Assembly: GCA_964017065.1 (NCBI GenBank)
Contig: OZ024784.1
Span: 9,343,152 to 9,407,151 of the forward strand
Source of the DNA: Haliclona indistincta
Taxonomy: Eukaryota > Porifera > Demospongiae > Haplosclerida > Chalinidae
Length of the DNA: 64,000 nt
Direction of reading: 5' to 3'
The notes under the pieces are model-generated. The model was not told where the DNA came from and ran no database searches. It worked only from the letters and a program-made list of their open reading frames with translations. Below are positions 47,601-59,415 of this stretch, piece by piece (position 1 is the stretch's first letter; every line of letters starts with the position of its first letter). Position numbers and translations under genes: made by a program.

Positions 47601-50600
47601 GCAACGATCAGTGAGTGGTGTGATAACCAGTCTCTCAGTGCATCCTGTAAACTCATTCTGGTATATGAAGTTGACATCAGTAACAGAAATGATAGTGGTA
47701 TCTGTCTCATCACTGAAGTAGAACCTGCTCTGTTTCAGCCATTCAAAATCTGTAGCTGACTTAATGCTCATTCGTACCTGGAGATTCAAGCGATTAGGCT
47801 ATTATAATGTGAAGTACCGATGAGAAAACATACCAAGTCATTGAAAATATCTCTTTGATGAAGGTGAATTGTAATCAGTGTCTCATACTTGACTCTGTCA
47901 ATTTTCTTGAGCTCCTTGGTAGTCATCTCAATAAGTGAGTTTAGAATGTCCAGAAAATGCTGGTCTGTTTGTGACATAATCTTTCTGTCAGCACGTGCGT
48001 ATTTGAGTGCATGAGTTGCGTCTGCTGTCCAGATTATCTGGAGTCCTAGTAACCCCACCTGAACACCAACATGTAACTCAATGGGACTGTCAAAATGTTA
48101 ACTCACCTGAGCAGGAAAAGTATTCAAAAATTCTAACAAATCAAAGTTAGGATCTTTGATGCTGATAACAGATGCCTTGATTACAGCATGAACTGACTGC
48201 TTTACCATAGTCAGTAATTTACCAACCCACAACTCAACAGGACCCTGTGCCATTACTGGCTTCTCCAGCTATAATTATATAAAGAATGATACAACAGGAA
48301 TGTACTGTAGCTGACCTCAATAGTTTCTGGTTCTTTAGAGTTAATGTGCGTGATTCGATCGTAATCTTTTTCATGGAAAGTGACTGTTTTAACATTGTCA
48401 AACAAGCTCAGTAGATGTGCTTGAATTGTGTGGGAGTCTGAGGCCTGACCAAGAATTTCCAAAAGAGCTGGGTCAGAGACAAAGAAGAAACGAGGAAATA
48501 CGAGTCTCTTCTTTTCCAAGTAGCCTGTGAGAGATTTCTGGCAGAGCTCGAGTTGCTCCAGTAGATGAGGTAGGAGTTGACCAAGAGTCTCGTCACCAAC
48601 ACAACATTTGACTACATTAGGTGTCTCGTGTGCCTTAGTGAGGATTTTCACCCAGGACTTATCAATATTCTGGAACCGCTTGGCTTCCTATAGAGTAATA
48701 AGAGTGCTATCACTGTAAGGTAGTGGCTGTGATGAGGAGTGGCTGACCTTAGGTAGTTGCTTAGCAATGTCTCCACCAACAAACACTGCCTCCAAGTACA
48801 CCCAGAGGTTTTGAACAACCAGCCAATTTTCTAAAATCTCGGAAGTGTTTGTTAAATTTTTCACCCACTTCTGGATATCAGCTTTAAATGGAGCATTGTA
48901 CCTGAGATTAAAATAAATCTATTATCACCATTTTATATTATTATTACCTGTTAGACATGAGAGAACTGAGCACCATTAGAGAATCTTCCATAAGTGCTAT
49001 GATCTCAGACGTTTCCTCTCCTCTCAGAAGCAGCTCACCACGAGTCTTGAACAAAGAAAAGGAGAGGTTTTGAACTGCCCAGTCAGCAGCTACTTGCTTC
49101 ATTTTAGCTTCAATGTCTCTCTCTTTAACAGCAGCAATGCAAATATCCTCTATATCATCCATGTTCTGCAGCAGTGGAGCCTCCATGACTGATCTGAGAG
49201 TGAATCCCTCACTTTCAATGTCAAATGTGTGCCCTGTGAGTTCTTCTATTCGCTTCCAGTGTCGTTCTTTCATTGCTTTGTCTGCCATTCGCTCAAGAAG
49301 TGGACACACTGTGTTGAAATCTTCAATCTTCTTCGACAAATCTCGGAAAGCACTATACTCTTTGAGTGCCTTTGGTAACTTTCTGCACTTAGTTTGGAAG
49401 TCGAGCAGCTCGGAGTTGATTTTGTCGATATCCACCTCTACCCAGAGCACATCATAGTAACCATCCACACTGTCCATGACTGTGTTGTACAGGTTGTAGA
49501 GTTTATGGAGAAGATTGAGCTCTTTTTTAATTCCTGAGAAATCAGGATATGGTGTAACAGGCATTCCAAACAGGCCTTCTCCTCCACTATAGGTCTGCAG
49601 CTTCCTCCACAGTTCATCAAAATGTGTCTATAAGGTGGATATTATGACAAAAGATAACAATGAATTGATCATGACTCACTTGAAATATTATAAGACGATC
49701 AGAAGCTTCACGAGGAGGTATTCCTGCCACCATTGGCCCTTTCTAGATACATAGTGTCTATTAGATATCTCTACTTAGCTTATACACCTACCTCATTGTA
49801 GCTTTCAACAAATTGATCAACATCTGTCTTGAACTGCACTACATTCTCAAGCAGCGAAGACTCAAATGTTGGCTGCACTTTGAGAAGATAAGTGAGCTTC
49901 TCTGACACGAGGGTTTGAAGATTTTGCCATAGGTATCTTAGTGTGTCTACTCTCTCAATTTCTTCTTGGTTCACGGAAATTCCATGCTTTTGTAATAGTG
50001 TATAACATTCCTATGTAAATCCATTAATACATTAATTTTGTATCTGAAAATTTGCAACTTACCTCCACAGGTCCAAGGCACATGTCAATACGAATCTCAT
50101 TTTCTCTGATCTCTTTTAAAGTAGCCATCGTGCTACGAACATCATCAAGATCCTTGAGTGGGCGAGAGAGAAGTTTGTTCCATTCTTCTATGCACTTAAA
50201 GATCTCATCCATTGTAGTTTGGTAGTGATGGCTCATAGCACGTCCATAGGTCACTCTCCATTGTTTTGCTTCGACAATAAGAGTTGCTTTCAACTGCTCT
50301 GTACAAAGGAGAATAGTACCAGCATTGAAGCTGTCTGGTTCCTGGGCAATCTTATCCTCTAATCGAGCATATTCTTCCATCTCCATTCGATAGTCATCAA
50401 CAGTTGGAGCACCTGCTGCAAGCTTGCACACGTGTTCATCTCTGTCAGTCAGCCACAAGTACTCGTAATTGCTGTATTGTCCAAGTGTTGATTGTATCAC
50501 TGTCTTCGTTGCATTGACAGCTGAGCTGAGGGCGGTTGCAAGCTTAACTACTTCTTTGTGTTCTCCGACTGCATGAAAATAGGTTCTCAGCTTTGGACCA

Positions 50601-53600
50601 CTGCGTTGTAAGTCTGTCTTGCTCTTTAGCCGTAGGACTGATGTACTCCCAAGATGCACTGGAACTGTAACCTGTGGCTTCTGCTGACTAGTCGGACGAA
50701 TTTGGTTCCAGCTGTACACATGTTTTGGTACGGTCAGTATCATTTGTACTACAGCATTGACAGATTGTTGTACCTCATCAAGGCTTGGTTTCATGATGAG
50801 GTTGGGAAGACAGAGAACAGCATCAGCTGAAAATAGTGGCTTGTTGTCTTTCCTAGTATCAGAAGCGGACATAGCATAATCCAAGTTGTAAGTTGATGTT
50901 GATAGCCGCCTTCTGATAATTTCCATTGTACTTCGAAGCAGTTGAATCATTGCCTCTACATTCAACTGCTCATAGTATTCCATGAGCAATTCAACCTCTT
51001 GATGCAGCTTGACACACTGGTCTCTCTTTCGGGAGATTGCTGCAGCTCCTGGTAGTGACATGTCTTCAGGAACCTCGGATGCTTCAGTAGGCTTGACACT
51101 GAGGAGATGAACCAGCTCTTTCACAGCCTGTTCTACAATCTGACTATTGGTTTCCAATGCAACAGATGCAGCAGAACAAAGAGTTCGAGAAGTGGTAAGA
51201 AATTCTTCAATTGTGATGACACCCTTGTCAGGAATAGAGCAAAGAGGAGTAGTCAGCATGCTCTTAAAGGTTTGCTTGATCCTATCTTCATGTATGCTCA
51301 GTACTTTGTTCAGCAACTCTTCAAATGAAGCTAAGGCAACATAGACACTCTCTATGAACCCATCTAGACCAAGAGATGTCCACTGAAGGACTGAGAGTGC
51401 TGGGCTTATGGTTTCATTTATCTTCTCCACATGAGGAACCATTAGTGTCCGGAAAAGCTCTGGTACTTTATCTGTCACTCTGCAATATTCAGCCACCATT
51501 AACTGTGACAGGACACTTGATAAGACAGAGAGACATACTAACAGTAGCACTCACCTTAACAGTGTTATACATTCCTAATGTGACACTCTTTTCGGAAAAT
51601 AGAGCCAAAGCAGAGGAACTGATTTCTACATTCATTTGACTCAATGACTGAACCTCTTGGAAGAATTCTTTGACCTTTGGATCCAAGTTGACATGAAGAG
51701 TGCCATCATCCGGATTACGTACAAGAACTGTTGAACCAAGACTATGCTTGATCTGGTCAATAGTTCTATTCCACATGTGCAAGTTGATCACTTCATATTC
51801 CACCAGCACTTGGGCAAGGCGATTGTATGCCCGAATAGCATTCTTAGCAACAGGTAGCTTTAGTAGGTCTGGCAACTGCTGGAACAATTTCACTGGCTTG
51901 CTAATAAACTGATAGAGCTGGCGTGACCAAGTGATCCTGTTGGCGACAGAAGGAAGATTGCGAGAGAGTGGAGGATTCTGCTTATGAGTGTTATATTCTG
52001 TCTGAACAAACTGCAGATCCTTCATGTACCTCTCCATCACTTGTGAGTACTTTGAGCTAACTGGCAAAGCAGGAATCTGCAATCTAATAGAATAAGAATT
52101 TTATTATTAATCGTAATGGCACTGAAACTGACCTGAGAAATCGCTGAACCGTGTTCATCGCTTGCATTGTCGAAGAAGAGCGAGACATGTGCTGGTTTAG
52201 CAATATCTTGAGCTGATCCTGCATGAAAATAAATCATAAATTTGCTGAGTTACTTGGCTAGATCTACAATAAATGCAGACATTTTTGCTTAGTTAATAAT
52301 TTGCAAATTTGCCTTAATTCAGGCCTGAATGGCATTTGCAAAGTTCAAGTAATTAAGTTACCACAAAGTTTATGGTACTGCAACAGTCTAATGGGTGAAG
52401 TACATGTGCTGCTCACATTAATATCTGACATCTGTCTCTGAAAATCTTCAAAGTCAGATTCAAAGATTGACTTCCGATGATCAAGGACATCATAAGGTTT
52501 CTTCTTCAAAGTTGTGAGTGCCAGCTGGAATCTTGAGTTAAGTGTCTCAATACCTTCAATGTGAGACAAACTGAGAGAGGAGTAGACTTCAGCTGTGTTA
52601 AACACTGATTGCAATTTCTGCAATCTATACAGATTATCATGGCAATGAGGTTTAGCATAGTCAGATAGACATCACCTGTGGCAGAAGTTATTGAACTTTC
52701 CAAAGATGTACATCTCAGAGAAATCGAACTGCCTCTCATCAGGATGCTCCTCTAGCCTCTGCTTGGTACGTTGGAAGCATTGCTGGTACTCCTGGTTGAG
52801 GGCAATACTCTCCTTCATCTTCCTCAGGACATCCTCTCTATCTTGTTCCCACACACTCTGGTAGCCATTGTTAGTGATGTGGGCTCGACAAGCTGTGATC
52901 ATCTGATTGGTCACTTTCACGAGTAGAGCAGTCATTCGTTCTGAGGTATTGTAGTAACGTGAGTAGCTGTTGATCATTCTAATGGCATTCATTAGTCCGG
53001 GAATGGCATCCAGCATGGTGACCTATAGGAGAGAGTTAGTGTCATGAGGTGTGGCTAACAGTGATGTAGAGGTCTTACTGGATTGCACTTGTAGAGCGGC
53101 TCACAGTACTTTTCCAGTGTATAGAGAAACTTGACATTGTCTTTTGCTTCATTTGAATAGTCAGTGATAGACATGTCCAGTTCACGCCATGTCTGACAAA
53201 AAGCAACATGTGACTACTGATGCTGGGATAAGTGAAGATGACACTAACCTCAAGTACTTTGGACTTGGAGGCCACCAGGATAGAAATGACTGTCCTGTAT
53301 TGAGGGTCTTTCACACATGCTGTGAGGGAGTCAAACTTGGCCAGACGTTTCTTCCAATGATCAAGCTCTGCTTTTGGGCCAATGTCGTAAGGTTCTTTTC
53401 TCATTTGCTCAGATTTTGTAAGAATCTTTAAAAAGAAAACACAATTATTTTTATCACACAATTCAGAAATAGTGATTATACCTGCTCAATCTCTTTACAC
53501 CATATGAGAGCACAGCTTTCAGCTGCCTCAATCATATCGGGGTTGGTTGATGCTGCAATGATGTCTGCTGGTTTCCTTAGATCGACTAGAGGTTGATAGG

Positions 53601-54546
53601 AACAAGGAGTTAATTTAACAGCATCAGCTATGCTTGCTTGAGCATTGGACAGCACAGCTACAAATGAATTGAGCCTTGCAAGAAACTGTTGTTTGACGTG
53701 GCGTGCATCTGCCTCAGTTAGATCACCCCACCGTTCACACTGGGTTAGCGCTGGAATGTATACTGAGTCTAGTAGCTTCTCTATAGCTCCCAGTAATCCT
53801 TCACCATTGGACTGCAGCATTCCAAAGAATGTCTCCTGCAGCAAAATGTAAAAATAATAATACTTGTACCTGTACAAGTATACTGTAGTTAATGATCTAA
53901 CTGCTGATAATAATTATTATTGCTTACTTGGTGTATATTGAGGTTAGTAATTGGTTTGCTTGTGTTGACACGAATAAAAAACAGACAAGATCCTGTGTAA
54001 CACTCCTTCGTGCCATCTGTGATATATAGCTTCTTTTTTGCAGCTATAGAAGCAAAATGTTTAGTTGACTATGTTTAGTGTTGCAAAAGTACTCACAGCT
54101 TCCATCAGTTGTGGATTGATAGAAAAAGATTAGTGACTTTCTTCCTCCTTGATCGAAAAAGCTGGAAAAGTCATCAAGCTGAAGGAAGAGGAGGAAGAAT
54201 GATGATGGATGATAAAAATTTGTCTAGCCACACCTGAGTGCCATCCAGCATGAAGTCCTCGGCTTCTTCTAGACTCATAGACACATTATCAGCAACAGTA
54301 GAGAGAATGAACTCGTGACGACCATCCATCTTAGCTCGCCTGGCTTCCCTCTCTTCTCTTGCACGCATCTGTAGGTGTGTCAGATCAATGTTGCAGACAC
54401 TGAAATCTTACTACACTTACCTGTTGCTCTCGCAGTGCTTCACCTGCTACCATCGTCTGCAAACGACCCTTTTTGTTTTCACGCTTGGCATGGCGTCGCA
54501 GAGCAGACGGGGCTCGCGCTTGCCTCCCTTCTGCTTGTTCCGCCAT
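38658..54546 (-). CDS. DNAH5/DNAH8: Axonemal outer-arm dynein heavy chain, DNAH5/DNAH8 type
   Basis: This is the motor subunit of ciliary outer dynein arms. It fills almost 16 kb with several dozen exons and should encode roughly 4,500 residues. Start ATG 54546 ([13 protein letters not shown]) is followed by the family N-terminus [20 protein letters not shown]. The motor has four AAA P-loops: AAA1 GPAGTGKTE (about 47.5 kb, split by an intron) with Walker B CFDEFNR near 47.34 kb, AAA2 GPSGAGKT near 46.49 kb, AAA3 GEQGTAKT near 45.50 kb, and AAA4 GVGGSGKQ near 44.29 kb. The coiled-coil stalk and microtubule-binding tip span 43.6-42.6 kb. The C-terminus ends [14 protein letters not shown], then TAG. 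Similarity to DNAH5 and DNAH8 is high throughout, and I cannot separate the two. I see no frame break. Confidence 0.95.
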
Positions 54547-54633
54547 GAGAAACAGAATTTAGGCGCCGGAACTACTGTACCAGCTCCACCCTTTCGAAAA
54601 CAACTCTATGAATAATAGTAGCTATAAATCAAA
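54547..54633. promoter_or_regulatory. Divergent promoter, dynein heavy chain / superoxide dismutase
   Basis: Only 87 bases separate the start codons. It is the tightest head-to-head pair in the window. Confidence 0.6.
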
Positions 54634-55478
54634 ATGTCCTCCCCTTTGCTGCGAATCGTCTCGCTCTTGGTCTTATGTAGTGTAGTTGCTGCTGCAAAAT
54701 ACGATGATTTTGTGCATCCGATGGAACACTACTCACTTCCTGACCTGCCATATAGTAACAAGGCGCTGCAGCCCTTCTTAGACCCTGCTACACTGACAGT
54801 CCACCATCAGGGTCACCATAGAATCTATACTGACAAGCTTAATGCAGTATTGACTCAATGGCGTAAACAGGTAACACTAGCATGTTAAAATTATCCAAAG
54901 TGGTCTTTGACATGTGCTAGGAGGCCTCGTCCACTTCCTCTCAAAGATCCATCGTGGACCTGTTGCAGCATTTAGATGAGGTGCCTGACCAATGGCGTAC
55001 TGCGGTGAAGAACAATGGTGGAGGGTACTTGAACCATGTACTCTATTGGGCTAGCATGTGCCCTGCTCCTGCTGCTCCTGTTGGGGAGCTTGCCCATGAG
55101 TTGACCAGCTCATTTGGTAGTGTGGATGCCTTCAAGGAGCAGTTTACTGATCGTGCTACTAACTTATTTGGATCAGGATATGTGTGGCTCTGTGCTCGTG
55201 ATGATGGTACACTAGTGATAACCACAACATCCAACCAAGTGAGAGATATTTATCACTGTTAGATAACGACTCGTAAACTCTTATAGGACTCACCGCTCAG
55301 TGATGGTCTCTGGCCAATACTAGCACTGGATGTGTGGGAACATGCATACTATCTAACCTATCAGTTTAAACGAGCGGCATATATTGAGCACTGGTGGGAG
55401 GTGGTGTGTTGGTCAGAGGTGAACAACTTAAGACTGTTTTGGAAGAACAGGTCTTCTCATAATCACACAGAACTCTGA
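54634..55478 (+). CDS. Secreted Fe/Mn-family superoxide dismutase (Mn-type)
   Basis: Converts superoxide to hydrogen peroxide and oxygen. Three exons (54634-54870, 54921-55238, 55287-55478) give 248 residues. Residues 1-21 ([20 protein letters not shown]) are a clear signal peptide in place of a mitochondrial presequence. Metal ligands are in place: His of [11 protein letters not shown], His of [11 protein letters not shown], and Asp and His of [19 protein letters not shown] and the Gln of SNQDSPL point to manganese. The usual GSGWGWL reads GSGYVWL. The tail [11 protein letters not shown] has two N-glycosylation sequons. Spliceosomal introns exclude bacterial contamination. Extracellular Mn-SODs are uncommon in animals, most of which use Cu/Zn enzymes outside the cell. 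Exon 1 starts 87 bases from the dynein gene. Confidence 0.93.
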
Positions 55479-55658
55479 AAATATAGTGACATTTTGTCCA
55501 CGAACAAACATGGTGGATTTTACAGTACCAGTGAGATAACGGACCTACGATATAATACACTATGTAGTAGTACTTTGAAAAGTAGTCACACCTAGCACCC
55601 AGAAAGTGATGTCATACATTACCAGATTGGACCTGTGATAAGTATAGGGTGTTGATCA

Positions 55659-58600
55659 CTATATTTGAGATAAACGAATGCTTATTGTTTCCTGAGGCAA
55701 ACAGTGGGGACATCGACTCGTGGTAACATGGCACTCTCTAAGAAGAAGGATGGAAGGGGCTAATGACAGGTTTTGTGAGTGCAAGAAATGAACTCACTTG
55801 TGGAACACAGCCGAGCAATGCTGACAAGAGGAAATATTGTCATCAAAAGGAAATAGTACATCAGGTGAGTCGCACATGGCACACGTATGTCCTCTGCCTA
55901 AACACATCTGTTGTGCAATACAGACTATGCTAGCTACAACTGTCACAAGGTGATAGTTCCACTCACCTCACACTCATTGTGTATGTGGCTCTGGAACAGC
56001 TGATGCACTGCTTGCAGCTGAGGCAATAGCTTGCCTGTATGTACTTCCATAAGATCTGACAGAGAAAACAAGTTGGCCGAGTCCTTGAAATGGGGCCAAT
56101 TGTCCAGCTATTAAAGACAATGAGAAATTAATAGTACAGAAACACACTAGCGCACCTCTTGAAGCAGTTTTTCTTCCTTGGCTCTTGTGCATGCAGCAAG
56201 AATAGGTTTCATGATAATAAGATTGCTACGCAATGCCTGCATTAGTTTACAATAGCACTGACAATAGATAGCATCACATGATCCAAGGGTTCACCTCTAT
56301 CCTAGTGAGGTCGCTAACATGTGTGTACAAATTGGGATTGATCTTTTCAATAGATATTAGTGGACGAGTGCGTAGTGAATCCAATACCTTGGAACAGTTG
56401 CAACAGACCTGTGAGAGTGGAAGAAAGTGTGTGACAGGAAGTAACCAAAGATCATGTGTGACAAAGGAGTGCTCACTCTACGCATAGCTAAGTCCCAGTT
56501 GCGTAATACTCGTGCTGGGACTACAGCAAGCTCATTAGAGTGACAACGAGAGCAGTGATAGAGACCAGTGTAGTCACACAGCCGAACTTCAGTGGTGGGA
56601 TGCTGGTTGAATGCTCTGTTGCAGGATCCACAGCGGAAGTGCTGCTGTGTGAGTCCCCGCTCAGGACATACATCCATACAGTAATTTGGTGAATCCTGCA
56701 ACAACAAAATCAATAGCGAGGTTCACAATACAGATCAATACCTTGAGCACTTTAGTGAGACAAGGTCGAGTGACGTATCCGAGACACTTGCGATGACTGG
56801 TGTAACTACATTCTGTTAAAGCATCATTGTAATTTTTCTTGCCTTGTCTATACACTCACCTGTGCATTGCACGCATACTCTGAACAACAGTGATTTGCTA
56901 CAAGTGTCACACTTTCCCGCTCTCAACTTGTTAAGCTGCTGAAATCTGTGACCACTGACATCCTCAATACCAACAGAATGAATCTCCTGTAGCTGCAGAA
57001 TATACAGAGAGACATGCTTATGGAGGGACATACTCTATACCTCTTTCATTTCTAGCAATAAGAGTTGTAATTTAATAAGAGTCTCCTTGAGCCGTTCATT
57101 GTCAGATTGCTCTCGAATATCATTCTTCAAGCGTTGAATATGTTCCTCGGCATTCTCAATTGTTAGCTCTCGTGGAAAATGATCTTCTATTGTCGGCAAG
57201 TTCAACAAAACATAATCTTCAGATGTGAGAAACATAGTTGATGCCTTTTGAGCTCTTTTGTTCTCTTGAGTCTTCCTTGCTACGACTTTACTCTCCACTT
57301 TAACATCCTCCTGTTTAGTCTCCTCCGTGTTGCTGTCTAGTGGTGGCTTGTTAGGTTCTTCTTCATCAAATGGATTCACAAGGAAAGGGTTAGTAGAAGG
57401 AGAAGCAGAGAAAGGGTTTGTAGATGTAATGAATGGATTGTTGTCACAGATATCAGTTGGAGCGGAGGAGGTCACAAAATCCTCTAGTAGGAAAGGATTA
57501 GTGGAAGGAAAATGAGATGGTGGAGAAGAGGGAGGAGGTGAAGGCTTAGGAGATGGTGATAGTGGAGGAGAATCGCGTGGTAGGAATGAATCAGTGTTGC
57601 TCATCTTTATTGGTGGTGAGGGTGAAGGTGGTGAGGGTGGTGGAGAGGGTGAAGGTGGCAGAGATGGTTGTGGGGAGGGTGAAGGTGGTGGAGAGGGAGA
57701 AGATGGCGCAACTGGTTCATTACTAACTCCTTGAGCAAGTCTCAGGATCTCACTAAATGTCATCTCTTCATGACTAACTGGACGAGACTGCTGTTCAATC
57801 ACAGGTTCATCCTGATCCACACCAGAAGAAGAGAACTCATTCGGTGAAAAATCATCCAGTGCATTTTTAACCTCTTCCTTTGCTTCATCGTCCACATCTT
57901 CATTGTCAGGTGCTATATCTTGCAATGTGACTGGTTCACAGTTCATGCTCTCTTCCTTGCTCATCTTCTCCTCTCTCCCAGGTGTGGGTTGGACTGCAGT
58001 CTCATCGATCAGTTCATTGTCAACATTGCTTTCTTCTTGTTCTATTTCCTGTTGTTCCATTATCACCTCTTCCTCTTCTTTGATTTTTCGTTTCTCAACT
58101 ACTTTCACGTCCTCTATTTCTTCTTCTATTTCTTCCTCCTCCTCCTCATTTAATGAGTGTGTGTTAGGAGCAGTATTTGAGCCACTATCAGTTGACGTGA
58201 ATGACTCACTACTAGTGGATAACCAGCTGTCTCCTGAGCTACTTGGTTGTGGAGTGCTAGAAGCGGAGGGAACATCTAGCAACTGTTCTGAATGCTTCTG
58301 AGCTGTTGTGAGAAAACATAATTAAAACGTGATACTGTATAAAATATCTGTCCCAACCCGGAAGAGGTGCTCTCAACTTGAGTGCAGGTTGTAGGGCTTC
58401 AGGTGCTGGAGAAAATTCCAAACTAGCTGTGTCTACCGTGCTGATGATATGAGTAGGGAGTGAGTAAGCTACAGCAATAAATCAATGACTCACATGTTGA
58501 AGGCAATCTGTGACAATCCTATCAGTAGTTGCTTGAGAGCAGTTGTCATTTCTTCATCTCTCAAGAATCCATGGGGATCATAAAAACTTCTATAATGAAC

Positions 58601-59325
58601 AACAGTAACACCAAAGTATATTAAACACTACAAAGTGTACAACTTTGTTTGACAAGTATAACGTTATGTTATGTGGCTAGATCCACTCACCCCAGCAAGC
58701 TGGCGTCACTGCACAGCACTCCAATATAACTCTCTAATGAACATTCATTGACAGCAAGTCGTATCCATGCACGACACTTTCCCTCTTCACTCTGAGCATA
58801 CTGTAGACTGAAACCACACCAACTAATAATGCAGCAGTATAATAACTATTTACACTTACTGGTTGATGTAGTCAATTGCTTCTTTGCGAGATATTTTTGT
58901 TACTACAGGCCAAAATGTAGGTGATTTTTGCGATACTCCACCAAACCATCCTCCCTTCAGCCCATGACGTAACACCTCCTCAAACCGTGCACACAAACGT
59001 TGCACAGCTCGGCAGTCATTGATGACACCTTTCTCTGAGCGAGTGAACAGCAGCTGGGACTAGAGGCATCCACACAAAATAAGAAAGGCAATTTGAGAAT
59101 AATAAAAAAGGAAGTAATGTTATAAACGAGTATATACGTACCTCTTTCACTGCACGAGACAAGTTTTTGAGCAGCCCAGCTCGAGCTCTTGCCTGGCGTT
59201 CTAGGAACGCGGGATCAACTGCAATCAAGAGAAACAATAGAGAAACGTGACAGCAACATGTCACCAATATTGTAAAACAAACCTTTCTGCTTGAAGAGGC
59301 CTTTGCTCTTCTTCAAGAAGTCCAT
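55659..59325 (-). CDS. RUBCN: Rubicon (RUN domain and cysteine-rich domain autophagy regulator)
   Basis: Rubicon binds the PI3KC3/UVRAG complex and Rab7 and restrains autophagosome and endosome maturation. Start ATG 59325 (MDFLKKSKGLFKQK). The next exons encode a RUN domain (LLKNLSRAVKE; later CARFEEVLRHGLKGGWFG and FYDPHGFLRDEEM). A single long exon at about 57.04-58.30 kb encodes an acidic, Ser- and Pro-rich, disordered middle with runs such as SPPPSPPSPSPP. The C-terminal cysteine-rich domain follows: FRCGSCNRAF, LCDYTGLYHCSRCHSNELAV, PARVLRNWDLA, GHTCAMCDSPDVLFPFDD, and a last exon (55659-55737) giving the final Cys/His cluster SRCPHC. I estimate about 900 residues, close to human. The family also includes RUBCNL and PLEKHM proteins, but RUN plus this C-terminus fits RUBCN best. 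Confidence 0.9.
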
Positions 59326-59415
59326 GCCGTCACGCCTACTAACAGACCACACCTGCATGTGACACGCCCATTGTAACTCACGTGATTCACTATAATATTG
59401 GCCACGCCTACACTC
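59326..59415. promoter_or_regulatory. Divergent promoter, RUBCN / NSFL1C
   Basis: 90 bases separate the start codons of two membrane-traffic genes. Confidence 0.6.

Noticed and set aside
54634..55478. SOD as bacterial contamination or recent bacterial transfer
   Set aside because: Two spliceosomal introns, a eukaryotic signal peptide and a normal position between animal genes argue against contamination. An older transfer cannot be excluded without a tree.
57035..58282. Pro- and Glu-rich run in Rubicon as a coding artefact
   Set aside because: The long frame is uninterrupted and in frame with RUN and C-terminal exons. Rubicon middles are known to be Ser/Pro-rich and disordered.
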